Assembly: GCA_965218985.1 (NCBI GenBank)
Contig: CBDCMP010000004.1
Location: 310,001-374,000 of the forward strand
DNA length: 64,000 nucleotides
Direction of reading: 5' to 3'
Origin: Pseudopedobacter sp965218985
GTDB lineage: Bacteria > Bacteroidota > Bacteroidia > Sphingobacteriales > Sphingobacteriaceae
The notes beneath the pieces were generated by a model. It did no database searches. It saw nothing but the letters and a program-made list of their open reading frames with translations, and was not told the DNA's origin. Shown here in pieces: positions 26,795 through 34,200 of the stretch. The translations under genes were made by a program, and so were the position numbers. Positions within the stretch are counted from its first letter, which is position 1. Each line of letters opens with the position of its first letter.

Positions 26795-27247
26795 ATGAAA
26801 AATTTAGAAAATCAGGAAAGTAATGATCTTCTCCGGGAGAATCATTTTGGACATCTGGCTTTTATTGCGGATAACAAGTCTTTTGTAATTCCTATCACTT
26901 ATTATTATGATTCAGATGAAAATGAAATCATCGCTTACTCCGGGCCAGGGCATAAGATAGATTCGATGAGAATTAATCCTTCGGTCGCTTTTCAGGTGGA
27001 GGAGGTTAATTCCATCAATAGTTGGCGATCTGTATTGATTCATGGTGAATTTGAGGAGATCAACGGGGCAGAGGCGAAGTATGAGTTACATAAATTTGCT
27101 GAAGGAGTAAAAAATGTCATCAGCGAAAGGGAAAATAGAAATCTGCAGTATATCAGTGAATTCTCCAGCGATATCTACGCAGGTGGAACCACCATCGTTT
27201 ACAAGATAAAGATAACTGATATCATAGGGAAACAGATGGAAGAATAA
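26795..27247 (+). CDS. Pyridoxamine 5'-phosphate oxidase family (NimA-like) protein
   Basis: A 150-residue split-barrel flavoprotein. The N-terminus (LRENHFGHLAFIADNKSFVIPITYYYD) and the middle (YSGPGHKIDSMRINPSVAFQVEE, SWRSVLIHGEFEEI) match the NimA-like subgroup, which binds FMN or heme and is often called a pyridoxamine 5'-phosphate oxidase-like or nitroimidazole-resistance protein. The true substrate is unknown. It is divergent from usp, and a Crp/Fnr-type site and a large hairpin precede it. It is followed after 94 bases by a peroxiredoxin gene with its own such site. Confidence 0.88.
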   Translation: MKNLENQESNDLLRENHFGHLAFIADNKSFVIPITYYYDSDENEIIAYSGPGHKIDSMRINPSVAFQVEEVNSINSWRSVLIHGEFEEINGAEAKYELHKFAEGVKNVISERENRNLQYISEFSSDIYAGGTTIVYKIKITDIIGKQMEE

Positions 27248-27260
27248 TCCCAGCTTTATA

Positions 27261-27272
27261 TGATACCCATCA
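27261..27272 (+). promoter_or_regulatory. Putative Crp/Fnr-type site upstream of the peroxiredoxin gene
   Basis: TGATACCCATCA lies 70-81 bases before the peroxiredoxin start, the same distance as the site at 30874 from its likely start codon. Confidence 0.55.
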
Positions 27273-27341
27273 TTAAATCAGAAGTCTTAGGTCATTCTTT
27301 ACGACTTAAGAAGGGAGTACTTTAGTGATCTAAAAAATCCG

Positions 27342-28043
27342 ATGATGGAAGCACCAGAACAGGCAGTATCCATGCCGAGAATAGGAGATAAAGCTCCTGA
27401 ATTTAAAGCGATAACCACGCAAGGTGATCTTAATTTTCCGGCTGATTATAATGGGAAATGGGTGATCCTGTTTAGCCATCCGGCCGACTTCACTCCGGTT
27501 TGCACATCCGAGTTTATGACATTTGCAAAGATGGAACCCGAATTTAATGCTTTAAACTGTCAACTAGTGGGTTTATCCATTGATGGTTTATACAGCCACA
27601 TAGCGTGGTTAAGAACGATTAAAGAAAAAATCGAAATTAAGGGCATGAAAAATATAGAAGTGAAGTTCCCTTTGATTGAAGATATCACCATGGAAGTAGC
27701 CCAAAAATATGGGATGATTCAGCCTGGCGAAAGTTCTACCAAAGCAGTGAGAGCAGTTTTCTTTATCGATCCAAAAGGGATCATCAGGGCCATTATTTAT
27801 TACCCACTATCTATGGGTAGAAATTTTGATGAATTGAAAAGAGCCCTCATCGCCATGCAAACTGCTGATAAATTCAGCATTGCCACACCTGCTGATTGGC
27901 GCCCGGGTGATGAGGTGATTGTTCCCACGGCAGGTTCATGTGGGGTTGCAAAAGATAGAATGGAAAACAAGGAAGAAATGACCTGCTACGATTGGTTTTT
28001 CTGTACAAAACCATTACCCATTGAAAAAGTGTTGACTAAATAA
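27342..28043 (+). CDS. Peroxiredoxin (Prx6-like, AhpC/TSA)
   Basis: A 233-residue thiol peroxidase. HPADFTPVCTSEF holds the peroxidatic Cys54. The C-terminal extension has two more cysteines (SCGVAKD and TCYDWFFC regions), as in the long Prx6-type peroxiredoxins of archaea and anaerobes, where they act as resolving thiols. It reduces hydrogen peroxide and organic peroxides. A start at the ATG at residue 11 (MPRIGDKAPEF) is possible. It is followed 13 bases later by an OsmC gene, a sensible peroxide-defence pair. Confidence 0.93.
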   Translation: MMEAPEQAVSMPRIGDKAPEFKAITTQGDLNFPADYNGKWVILFSHPADFTPVCTSEFMTFAKMEPEFNALNCQLVGLSIDGLYSHIAWLRTIKEKIEIKGMKNIEVKFPLIEDITMEVAQKYGMIQPGESSTKAVRAVFFIDPKGIIRAIIYYPLSMGRNFDELKRALIAMQTADKFSIATPADWRPGDEVIVPTAGSCGVAKDRMENKEEMTCYDWFFCTKPLPIEKVLTK

Positions 28044-28056
28044 ACTCATCAATAAC

Positions 28057-28503
28057 ATGGAAGCACATTATTATAACGTAGAAGTAAACTGGAATACCGA
28101 GCGCAAAGGCGTGATGTGTTCTCCGGAGCTGAATAAAGATGCAGATACTTGCATAGCAGTAGCCACACCTCCAGAATTCCCAAAAGGGATTCCCGGTATA
28201 TGGTCTCCTGAACACCTGTTCACCGCCGCTGTGAGCAGCTGTTTAATGACCACCTTTTTAGCCATTGCTGAAAATTCTAAACTGGCATTTATAAGTTTCA
28301 GTTGTCATTCAAAAGGGAAGTTGGAGCAGGTGGAGGGAAAGTTTATGATGAGTGAAATCATCCTTGAACCTGTAGTGACCATTAGCGATGAAAAAGAACG
28401 CGATAGAGCAGGAAGGGTGTTGATGAAATCTGAAGCGGCCTGCCTGATATCAAATTCTGTGAAGTCGAAAATCACGATGATCCCCCTGATTCAGGTAAAG
28501 TGA
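28057..28503 (+). CDS. OsmC family protein
   Basis: A 148-residue OsmC/Ohr-superfamily protein. PEHLFTAAVSSCLMTTFLAIAE carries the first conserved Cys, and a second lies about 20 residues later in SFSCHSKG; the C-terminal EAACLISNSVKS strand-helix is also typical. Members reduce organic hydroperoxides by a two-cysteine mechanism; some OsmC-like proteins have other roles. It shares a transcript with the peroxiredoxin and ends at a clear terminator. Confidence 0.9.
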   Translation: MEAHYYNVEVNWNTERKGVMCSPELNKDADTCIAVATPPEFPKGIPGIWSPEHLFTAAVSSCLMTTFLAIAENSKLAFISFSCHSKGKLEQVEGKFMMSEIILEPVVTISDEKERDRAGRVLMKSEAACLISNSVKSKITMIPLIQVK

Positions 28504-28537
28504 AAATAGATGGAGTTATAGGTTGATGTAATTAATG

Positions 28538-28584
28538 ACATCCTGAATATGAGCCAAAATATTAATGTTCAGGATGTTATTTTT
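28538..28584 (+). terminator. Rho-independent terminator after the prx-osmC operon
   Basis: ACATCCTGAA (28538-28547) and TTCAGGATGT (28568-28577) form a perfect 10-bp stem followed by TATTTTTG. Confidence 0.8.
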
Positions 28585-28626
28585 GTTTATTGCTGTTTAA
28601 CTGTAAAATTAGCTGATAAGATTAAT

Positions 28627-28735
28627 CTAGTGTCATGTTAATCATAAAACGACGAAAAATCATATTTTTAAATTACTTATTATCAATGAGATAAATATTT
28701 TGTCTTTTAACTTTCTACTTTTAACCTAACACTAG
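28627..28735. repeat. 111-bp dispersed repeat, copy 2 (inverted)
   Basis: This is the reverse complement of the element at 4348-4458, with the same inverted CTAGTGT/ACACTAG ends and a few substitutions. Its right end provides the TAG stop codon of the L,D-transpeptidase gene (28732-28734), so the insertion probably trimmed or replaced that gene's natural end. Confidence 0.7.
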
Positions 28736-30324
28736 TGTCTCTCTGGATCTTCCAAAATCATATCGGCTAAATGTTCGTCCAAATCATAAATATCCTTCCT
28801 GAAATTCAACTTTTTATCCTGTCCAACAAATGCCGTGAAATAGGCGATGAACACAGGGACCCTATCTTTTAAAGTCACATAAGTTTCTTTGCCGTTTTTC
28901 ATGGCTGCATTTATCTTTTCAGGTGTCCAAGCTGCATCATGGCGAAGTAAGAAATTCGCCAGTTTAACTGGTTCCTCCACACGGATGCATCCATGGCTAA
29001 ATGCTCTGGATGTTTCACCAAACAGTGATTTAGCTGGTGTATCATGCAAGTAGGTGTTATAGCTGTTTGGGAAAAGGAATTTCACCAACCCTAAAGCATT
29101 ATTAGGTCCTGGTTTTTGTCTCACGATGGGCAAACCATTTCTATATCCGGTGATCTCCATATCATGGGAGTGGATATAGTTTGAATTTTTTCTCATCTGT
29201 GGAAGTATTTCATTTCTAACAATACTTTCAGGCACATTCCAATAAGACCTGAACACCACATATTTAACTTCTCCATAAAATACAGTGGTGGGATGGCTGG
29301 TTTGTCCCACCACCACATTACAACTCCACAACAAGCTGTCGGCATGGAAAACGTGTAATTTATAATCCGGGATGTTAACGGCGAGTACATCAGTATGGAC
29401 AGAGACAGGCAACCACCGGTTCCGTTCCATATTCACCACAATTTGCCTTATTCTGCTCTTTAATGGGATGTTTAAGGTGTTAATGGTTTCATTCCCTATT
29501 TTACCATCAACGGTTAACCCGTTTCTTTGCTGAAAACCTTTTAGGGCATGGTAAAGTCCTTCGTCAAAGAAGGCGTTAGCGGTGTCACCCAAATAATCCT
29601 CCAATAAATAAAGTCGTTTTTTAACCTCAGCAATCGTAAGGGAAGTATCACCTTGATTTAAGGTGACGGTGTTTTTAATGGGGTACCAGTCAGCTATGCT
29701 GTCTAAAGCTTTGTATTTTCTCAAATAGGCTTTCAGTAAATCATATTGACGGTAAACCGGTTCTTTGGGCAGCTTATGGTTTGTATTGTTTAACAGGCTA
29801 TCCAGGTAGTGCTCATCATTCACTTTCTTGCGGGGCAGGTGCCATTTCAAAGATTCACTCACGGATTCGTCCATCCCTTCCCAGCTGAGTTTAGAGAACG
29901 CAAAGTACTGCGCGGTGAGCATGAGCTCCAGAGAGAGGTCTGGTTTCTTTTGATGTTCCTCCGCCGATTGATAGATTAAAGAATCCAATGCTTGCTGATA
30001 AGGAATTTTTTGGTACACCCCTTCATCTTCCAAATTGATGATCCTGTTATAAAGGTTGCCTGCCTGTTCAATCAGCTTTGCATCATCAAACCAGGCATAA
30101 GTATAATTTCTTGAACTGTAAAAAGTGGAAACGTCTTTTTCAGCTTCTTTAAGGAGAGGATGAGTTTTAAAAAAGCGTTCAATTTCCACACTGTCAAAAG
30201 TGAGCTGATTTTGCCCAACGAAGCTACCTGGGATGCTTTCATCCCATTTTTTTAAGGATATATCGGGTAGCTTCTCTTTCTTTACCGCTTGCCCGCAACT
30301 GATTAAAGAAAGGGCGCTCATCAA
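28732..30324 (-). CDS. L,D-transpeptidase (YkuD) lipoprotein, signal peptide frameshifted
   Basis: About 530 residues of an YcbB/LdtD-type enzyme that makes 3-3 peptidoglycan cross-links or anchors. A long N-terminal scaffold is followed by a peptidoglycan-binding segment (LYHALKGFQQRNGLTVDGKIG) and a YkuD domain with FSHGCIRVEEP, holding the catalytic His and Cys. The N-terminus has a lipobox ending at SLISC. The natural start appears to be the ATG at 30359 (MKDLCLKYSLVF), joined to the body only if one base is restored in the A6 run at 30323-30328 (+ strand). As written, translation would need the TTG or ATG at 30319-30324. The stop codon lies in a repeat element. Confidence 0.88.
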   Translation of the reverse strand: MMSALSLISCGQAVKKEKLPDISLKKWDESIPGSFVGQNQLTFDSVEIERFFKTHPLLKEAEKDVSTFYSSRNYTYAWFDDAKLIEQAGNLYNRIINLEDEGVYQKIPYQQALDSLIYQSAEEHQKKPDLSLELMLTAQYFAFSKLSWEGMDESVSESLKWHLPRKKVNDEHYLDSLLNNTNHKLPKEPVYRQYDLLKAYLRKYKALDSIADWYPIKNTVTLNQGDTSLTIAEVKKRLYLLEDYLGDTANAFFDEGLYHALKGFQQRNGLTVDGKIGNETINTLNIPLKSRIRQIVVNMERNRWLPVSVHTDVLAVNIPDYKLHVFHADSLLWSCNVVVGQTSHPTTVFYGEVKYVVFRSYWNVPESIVRNEILPQMRKNSNYIHSHDMEITGYRNGLPIVRQKPGPNNALGLVKFLFPNSYNTYLHDTPAKSLFGETSRAFSHGCIRVEEPVKLANFLLRHDAAWTPEKINAAMKNGKETYVTLKDRVPVFIAYFTAFVGQDKKLNFRKDIYDLDEHLADMILEDPERH

Positions 30325-30366
30325 AAAACAAGGCTATATTTTAGGCATAAGTCTTTCATCTGTATG

Positions 30367-30804
30367 TCAATCGGTCAGTAAGTGACTTTTATGCTCTCCG
30401 TCAAAAACTTGCTCTGCCAGGGCGAATAAATCTTTTTTTACGGCTTTCTCCTCCAGAAAGAGGGCTTTAATAGCTTCGGTGATTTGTGTATTCTTCGCTA
30501 TCAACTCCATACTCATCACTTTTTCAGGATGTTTCAGCATCGACTCCAGCAAGTGTTGATTTTTGATGATCAGTAATTTAAGCGTTTGTCTTTTTTCACC
30601 TAATTCAGCTAAACTTTTGTTAACGGGATGGAGCTCCTGTATCCTTTGTTCATGAATAGCCAGCGTAATCACCCTGTCAAATAATTTTTTTAAAAATCGC
30701 ATTTCATCCTCCATAAAGAGGACATCAGAAAGCCACTCTTTGTTTTCAAGGTGAAGTTCCTGTAATTCTGACGATAATTGTCTGCTTTCTATAGTTTCCA
30801 TCAT
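30367..30804 (-). CDS. Coiled-coil protein of unknown function
   Basis: About 145 residues, almost wholly alpha-helical and rich in Leu, Glu and Lys, with heptad-like spacing (about 5-60 and 70-130). No signal peptide or known domain is seen. I prefer the ATG at 30804 (MMETIESRQ); an upstream in-frame ATG at 30852 would add 16 residues but would put the start only 22 bases from the Crp/Fnr-type site. It directly precedes the L,D-transpeptidase gene on the same strand. Its function is unknown; the context suggests a member of the microaerobic/stress regulon. Confidence 0.6.
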   Translation of the reverse strand: MMETIESRQLSSELQELHLENKEWLSDVLFMEDEMRFLKKLFDRVITLAIHEQRIQELHPVNKSLAELGEKRQTLKLLIIKNQHLLESMLKHPEKVMSMELIAKNTQITEAIKALFLEEKAVKKDLFALAEQVFDGEHKSHLLTD

Positions 30805-30873
30805 GCTTTTATTTATAGTGCTAATTTCATTTTTTAGCCAATACCCACACATGATTTGAAATCAGAAATTTTA

Positions 30874-30885
30874 TGATCCTCATCA
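30874..30885 (-). promoter_or_regulatory. Putative Crp/Fnr-type site upstream of the coiled-coil gene
   Basis: TGATCCTCATCA lies 70-81 bases before the preferred start at 30804. It would place this gene, and perhaps the L,D-transpeptidase gene, under the same regulator as the cbb3 genes. Confidence 0.5.
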
Positions 30886-30907
30886 TTATTGGATCTTTTT
30901 TTAGGCT

Positions 30908-31198
30908 TCAGGAGTTTTTGGGTGTTGAAAGACTCCATTTCTTCATTATAAAAGTGCCTTTAGCCTGCTGGTTGATCTTCATATTTTTTATTCTCTGAAT
31001 AATTAATTGTTGAAAATTCGCAACAACAAACAGCAAAAACCGGAACTTTTGTTTCGGTTCATCTGTCAGATCAACAATCGATGATTTTGAGGAAGGGAAG
31101 TGAGGTTGAAAAATTTCAATTCGACTGTTATGGATGCGGAAGCTGAATTCCTTGTAATATCCGGGAAGGTTACCAATGTCTATAGGGATTTCCTGTCA
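30908..31198 (-). other. Open frame continuing past the stops of the small gene upstream
   Basis: In the same frame as the gene ending at 31199, two adjacent TGA codons are followed by about 90 open codons (including IDIGNLPGYYKEF) ending at 30908-30910. It has no start codon. It may be the dead 3' half of a once longer gene, or chance; no family is recognised. Confidence 0.25.
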
Positions 31199-31414
31199 TC
31201 AGGGTGCTACAATTGAGGTGTGGTGGTTTTTATGATAAATGTAGGTGGCTTTAATTGCTTTAAAATTTAATGGGATGCTGTCATAGCTCAAGCAGTTAAA
31301 ATTCCCTACAGGATTTGAATGAACTGGAGTGGAGGGTTTAATAAATTTATAAGATAGAACCCAACAAAAAGTTGTAGTGACAAATAGAAATAATAGTAGC
31401 GATAATCTTTTCAA
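31199..31414 (-). CDS. Small putative exported protein
   Basis: A 71-residue frame with a good signal peptide (MKRLSLLLFLFVTTTFCWVLSY) and no known domain. It follows the DUF4249 gene after 27 bases on the same strand. The frame stays open beyond two adjacent TGA codons, so it may be a truncated gene rather than an intact small one. Confidence 0.4.
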   Translation of the reverse strand: MKRLSLLLFLFVTTTFCWVLSYKFIKPSTPVHSNPVGNFNCLSYDSIPLNFKAIKATYIYHKNHHTSIVAP

Positions 31415-31441
31415 TAATTTTTTAACATGGTTTAGGGAAAT

Positions 31442-32302
31442 TTATCGCTTGACCTCAAAAGATAAATTCTGTGAATTGTAAGCCCCAAAAACACCGAGTC
31501 CTCCACTGACATTGCTTGAAACGGGTATATATTCCTGACCGAACAATGGATCGCTCCCCAATTGCTTTTTTACTGAAAACTGGTAATCATAGTAGGTTTT
31601 ACTGATGTTGCCTATCTCTAGCACAATGGAATGTGGCCCACTGGAAACCAACAGGTTACTAACTTCAAAATCCAAAACAACGGAGTTTCCGTTAAAGGCC
31701 TTGTCATTGAATATAAGGGTTTCTCTGGAGCCTATAGTTGAAAATTGACCTAAACTGGTTTTGAGCTGCATATCTATGATGTTGTTGTTGGATCCAGATT
31801 TTAAGAACACCCGCACTAAATAAAAATTGTTTTCATTGCCATCATTAAGGGTACAGGAAAACTTGAAATCTTTGTACAAATAGTCATTGGTGGTATAAGG
31901 TGTGTAAACGAATGATGACACGCCTGGTTTTGCGGGCAAGAGGTCGCTTGCTTTTGCAGTTGGCAAACCTGCGACGTTGGCCTTTACTGTATAATTCGCC
32001 CCAACATCGGAACACACGAATCCTGAAAGGCTATAGTTTCCGTCTCCCCGGTAAGGGAGAGTTGCAACCTGCTGATCATTCTTAAAAATCAACACCTCCG
32101 CATTTTCTATCTTTTCAAATTTATTGTTGCCATGTGCACTGCTTGCGCTTTTACTCAATTTGACCACCATCACGCTGTCTCCATTGAAAAATGAGTTGAC
32201 CGTTATTTTAGCCGGCTCTTGAGGTAGCTTTACTACTTCTATGGTTTCACAACCAACGCTAAAAACAATAAAGATAAAAAACAAAAATATCCTCATTTTC
32301 AC
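31442..32302 (-). CDS. DUF4249 lipoprotein
   Basis: A 286-residue outer-membrane lipoprotein with a signal peptide ending in a lipobox (FSVGC, Cys18). The mature part begins with VKLPQEPAKITVNSFFNGDSVMVVKLSKS, the typical DUF4249 start, followed by a beta-sandwich with an embedded Ig-like part. DUF4249 proteins are nearly always encoded right after a TonB-dependent receptor with a carboxypeptidase-like N-domain, as here, and probably act as its surface partner. The ligand is unknown. The start overlaps the receptor's stop by 4 bases. Since the receptor is broken, this gene may now be functionless. Confidence 0.9.
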   Translation of the reverse strand: MKMRIFLFFIFIVFSVGCETIEVVKLPQEPAKITVNSFFNGDSVMVVKLSKSASSAHGNNKFEKIENAEVLIFKNDQQVATLPYRGDGNYSLSGFVCSDVGANYTVKANVAGLPTAKASDLLPAKPGVSSFVYTPYTTNDYLYKDFKFSCTLNDGNENNFYLVRVFLKSGSNNNIIDMQLKTSLGQFSTIGSRETLIFNDKAFNGNSVVLDFEVSNLLVSSGPHSIVLEIGNISKTYYDYQFSVKKQLGSDPLFGQEYIPVSSNVSGGLGVFGAYNSQNLSFEVKR

Positions 32303-33015
32303 TTAAGTTTATAATGATAAGAAACTGATGGTATGATGGGCAAAAGCGAATGTTGGTAGACCTCCGTACGATTGTTGGCTGTACTTTGATAGGATTCTAT
32401 GTAATATGGGTTTTTCCGATTATAGACATTGTAGATTGAAATGTTCCAGCTTCTTATTCCCTTTTTCTTTTCTTTTATAAAGGAGATCGCCAAATCCAGT
32501 CTATGGTAATCACTCATCCTGAAATTATTTCTTACGTCCACATTCTTAACGGCAAAATTGACGGTATTGTATTCCGCATAATATTCATATTCTCCTAAAG
32601 GTAGGGTGGTGGGCAATCCTGTGTAGTAAACAAAGTTGCTCGAAATTTCAATCCTTTGGCTCCATCTGTAATTAGCTGTCAGGGAAAAATTATGTCGGCT
32701 ATCATATTTGAATGGGTATTCCTTGCCTTTATTAATCTGTTTGAATGTGCGGTCTGACCACGATAGGGTATAACCTATCCATCCGGTCAGTTTGCCCGTA
32801 CTTTTCCTAGCAAAAAGTTCTGAGCCATAAGTCTTTCCTTTACCTGCAATCACTTTGTCTTCCCATGATTCAGAGGTTTGGTTAAGCAGGTTATTCCTGA
32901 GACCCTCCTCAAGAAAATTCACCCCCAATTATAGTCAAGAACATCTTTCATTTGTTTGTAATAAGCATCCAGGGTAACATCAATCTCTTTGTAGGTGGTT
33001 GTGTAAGCTTCCCCG
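32299..33015 (-). pseudogene. TonB-dependent receptor, C-terminal fragment
   Basis: This is the 3' part of the receptor gene interrupted by the IS3-family element. It encodes the last strands of the beta barrel, ending in SVSYHYKLK. From the IS edge it reads NGEAYTTTYKEIDVTLDAYYKQMKDVLDYNWG, then shifts frame at a run of five G (about 32930) before VNFLEEGLRNNLLNQ. One extra G would restore the barrel frame. The fragment has no start codon of its own and is not functional. The first part of the same receptor lies at 34201-35858. Confidence 0.85.
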
Positions 33016-33047
33016 TTTTTCAGACCACTCAAAAGTAGAATTTCCAA

Positions 33048-33836
33048 TCAACATTCCTGCAATAAATCAGCAGGTGATTTAAAGTTCAGAGCCTGGTGCG
33101 GGCGGTGATAATTATAGTCTGTCATCCATTCCTCTGTTTTTTCCCTTACCTCATTCAGGGAGTTGAAAATGTAAGCATTCAGTAACTCTCTACGGATGCT
33201 CCCATTGCATCTTTCGATAAAAGCGTTCTGTGTGGGCTCTCCCGGCTGGATGAAAAGCAGCTCCACACCATTTTCTTTTGCCCATTCATCCAGTTTGTGT
33301 GAGATAAACTCGGGGCCGTTATCCATCCTTATCTTTAAAGGCAGTCCTCTACATTCTCTGAGCATCTCAAGTGTTCTGGTCACTCTCGATGCGGGAAGAG
33401 AGGTGTCTGCCTCCATGGCAAGCACTTCCCTGTTATAATCGTCAACAACATTCAATAACCTGAACTTCCTTCCGTCCCAAAGGCTGTCGCTCATAAAATC
33501 TATAGACCAGACCTGGTTGATCCCACCGGGAACCAATAAAGGGTTCTTGACCCTTGCGGGCAGTCTTTTCCTGGCCCTTCGGCGGATATTGAGCTTCATT
33601 CCTGTATAGATCCGGTAAACTTTCTTGTGGTTCCATTTGAATCCCTTTCGCCGTAAGCGATGGTAACACTGCCAAAATCCTATGGAAACATGTTTCTGGG
33701 TAAGCAGGGTAAGCTCATGGATTACCTCTCCGTCATCCTTTCTCTTTAACTCATAGAAATAACTACTTCTATTCAATCCAACGCATTTACACGCCTGACG
33801 ATGGCTCACTTTTTTTACCATCTCTTCCACCAACAT
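33048..33836 (-). CDS. IS3-family transposase OrfB (DDE integrase)
   Basis: A 262-residue rve-fold transposase with an N-terminal HTH_21-like helical part (HRQACKCVGLNRSSYFY). The DDE triad lies in WSIDFMSD, RMDNGPEF and the Glu of FIERCNGSIRRELL, and the end is YNYHRPHQALNFKSPADLL. It catalyses cut-and-copy transposition. Its frame extends upstream to overlap OrfA, and a slippery A7G run at 33860-33867 would produce the fused OrfAB by -1 frameshifting, joining EKK to ALTPADKEML. Confidence 0.93.
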   Translation of the reverse strand: MLVEEMVKKVSHRQACKCVGLNRSSYFYELKRKDDGEVIHELTLLTQKHVSIGFWQCYHRLRRKGFKWNHKKVYRIYTGMKLNIRRRARKRLPARVKNPLLVPGGINQVWSIDFMSDSLWDGRKFRLLNVVDDYNREVLAMEADTSLPASRVTRTLEMLRECRGLPLKIRMDNGPEFISHKLDEWAKENGVELLFIQPGEPTQNAFIERCNGSIRRELLNAYIFNSLNEVREKTEEWMTDYNYHRPHQALNFKSPADLLQEC

Positions 33837-33853
33837 CTCCTTATCGGCAGGCG

Positions 33854-34120
33854 TTAAAGCTTTTTTTCTACCGCCTCCTTGAAAACCTCATGTACCAGGC
33901 TGAGGTTGGCGTACATCTTTTTTAGCCTTGCGTTCTCTTCTTCCAGAGTCTTCAGTTTGGACAGTTCTTTTACTTCCATTCCGCCATAACGCTGCCGCCA
34001 TTTGTAAAATGCGGCCGTACTGATTCCTAACTCCCGGCAGAGATCATGGGCATTTCTCCCGTTCTCATGTTCTTTGATTGCCTTTACAATCTGTGTCTCT
34101 GTAAATTTGATCCTTTTCAT
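33854..34120 (-). CDS. IS3-family transposase OrfA (HTH)
   Basis: An 88-residue DNA-binding protein starting at MKRIKFTETQIVKAIKE (an upstream in-frame ATG at 34150 is less likely). It has a helix-turn-helix with DLCRELGISTAAFYKWRQRYGG and a C-terminal leucine-zipper-like coiled coil (LKTLEEENARLKKMYANL). It binds the IS ends and is the first half of the frameshifted transposase. The stop follows the slippery A7G heptamer. Confidence 0.92.
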   Translation of the reverse strand: MKRIKFTETQIVKAIKEHENGRNAHDLCRELGISTAAFYKWRQRYGGMEVKELSKLKTLEEENARLKKMYANLSLVHEVFKEAVEKKL

Positions 34121-34200
34121 ATTCCAATTAAATTTAATAAATTCTTTCAATCGCCTCGCTACGCTCGGGCTAGAATTCTACTTTTAATTGGTCTGAATTT

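Larger units (their letters stand above)
33020..34197 (-). mobile_element. IS3-family insertion sequence (IS407-like group)
   Basis: An insertion of about 1,178 bp with two transposase frames and imperfect terminal inverted repeats: TCAGACCACTCAAAAGTAGAA at the left and the complement of TCAGACCAATTAAAAGTAGAA at the right. The flanks are TTTT on both sides (33016-33019 and 34198-34201), fitting a 4-bp target duplication, though the T run makes the border uncertain by one base. It splits a TonB-dependent receptor gene. Both transposase frames look intact, so the element may be active. Confidence 0.88.
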
